Below, piece after piece: positions 5,581 to 5,748 of a DNA stretch of 5,748 bases. The first letter of the stretch is position 1. Each line of letters opens with the position of its first letter. The stretch covers positions 1 through 5,748 of the forward strand of contig JAURQC010000127.1 in NCBI GenBank assembly GCA_030836325.1, read 5' to 3'. The position numbers and the translations under genes were made by a program. Below the pieces are notes generated by a model. The model searched no databases and had not been told where the DNA came from. It saw nothing but the letters and a program-made list of their open reading frames with translations. The DNA comes from Candidatus Nanopelagicales bacterium (lineage in GTDB: Bacteria > Actinomycetota > Actinomycetes > S36-B12).

Positions 5581-5748
5581 TCTCTCCCAGTACCTCGACC
5601 TCCGGATCGCCGGCCTCCGGCACGCATTTGGTGGTCCAGCCGCGCTTCCACGCCGGCCGAGCCAAGATGAATCTCCCCATCTCGTCATCGAGCGGCGAGA
5701 AATCCTCGTAGTGCCAAGACAGGCTGCGCGGCGCGAGTGGACGATCGA
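5576..5748 (-). CDS. C-terminal end of an unrecognised minus-strand gene (partial)
   Basis: The last 56 codons of a gene that enters from beyond the window edge and stops with TGA at 5578-5576. The peptide includes SLSWHYEDFSPLDDEMGRF, then ARPAWKRGWTTKC, and ends EVEVLGEI. It is soluble, aromatic and charged, with one cysteine and no membrane segment. Third codon positions are mostly G or C, and the other two minus-strand frames give either a stop or an Arg/Ser-rich low-quality product. I do not recognise the family. It lies 36 bp upstream of the antitoxin gene on the same strand, and its stop falls within the toxin-antitoxin operator. Confidence 0.6.
   Translation of the reverse strand, partial: DRPLAPRSLSWHYEDFSPLDDEMGRFILARPAWKRGWTTKCVPEAGDPEVEVLGEI

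Overview
The window looks like chromosomal DNA from a high-GC Gram-positive bacterium (Actinomycetota). The evidence is a strong preference for G or C in third codon positions, a GTG start at two of the genes, TANNNT-type -10 boxes lying 6-7 nt before start codons (the leaderless layout common in actinobacteria), and a single-chain archaeal/eukaryotic-type glycyl-tRNA synthetase. I cannot name a genus. No rRNA, tRNA, CRISPR array, insertion sequence or phage gene is visible.

Layout. Positions 1-32 probably hold the last codons of an upstream plus-strand gene. Positions 33-280 are a non-coding leader with a small inverted repeat that could be an operator. Two plus-strand genes follow, 23 bp apart: a DHA2-family (EmrB/QacA-like) drug/proton antiporter (281-1927) and a membrane protein in which a transmembrane pair lies between two Rossmann (TrkA-N/RCK-like) domains (1951-3291). 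The second protein resembles an RCK-gated potassium channel but lacks the channel's filter sequence. It meets the minus-strand glycyl-tRNA synthetase gene glyS (4675-3293) tail to tail, with one base between the stop codons.

Upstream of glyS on the minus strand, after a 178-bp gap, is a type II toxin-antitoxin operon: a Phd/YefM-fold antitoxin (5539-5234) and a PIN-domain VapC toxin (5237-4854) joined by an ATGA overlap. Tandem 10-bp palindromes sit before it and overlap the stop codon of a further, truncated minus-strand gene of unknown function (5748-5576).

The best candidate for something undescribed is the glyS leader (about 4676-4756). A 7-bp hairpin abuts the ribosome-binding site, and its downstream arm can pair equally well (7 bp, one G-U) with the Shine-Dalgarno segment. 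These two folds exclude each other, as in a translational ON/OFF switch. Just upstream, two further perfect complementarities (6 and 8 bp) interleave as an H-type pseudoknot. No T-box or glycine-riboswitch signature was recognised. Other points of interest are the filterless channel-like protein, a hairpin over the vapC start region, and the missing intergenic terminator between the convergent genes.

One part of the window may act as a unit: the toxin-antitoxin pair is probably autoregulated through the palindromes, and the toxin start appears to depend on antitoxin translation. The transporter and the Rossmann membrane protein are close enough to be co-transcribed, but a -10-like box in the gap suggests the second may also have its own promoter. 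All function calls rest on reading the translated sequences by eye, without database searches.
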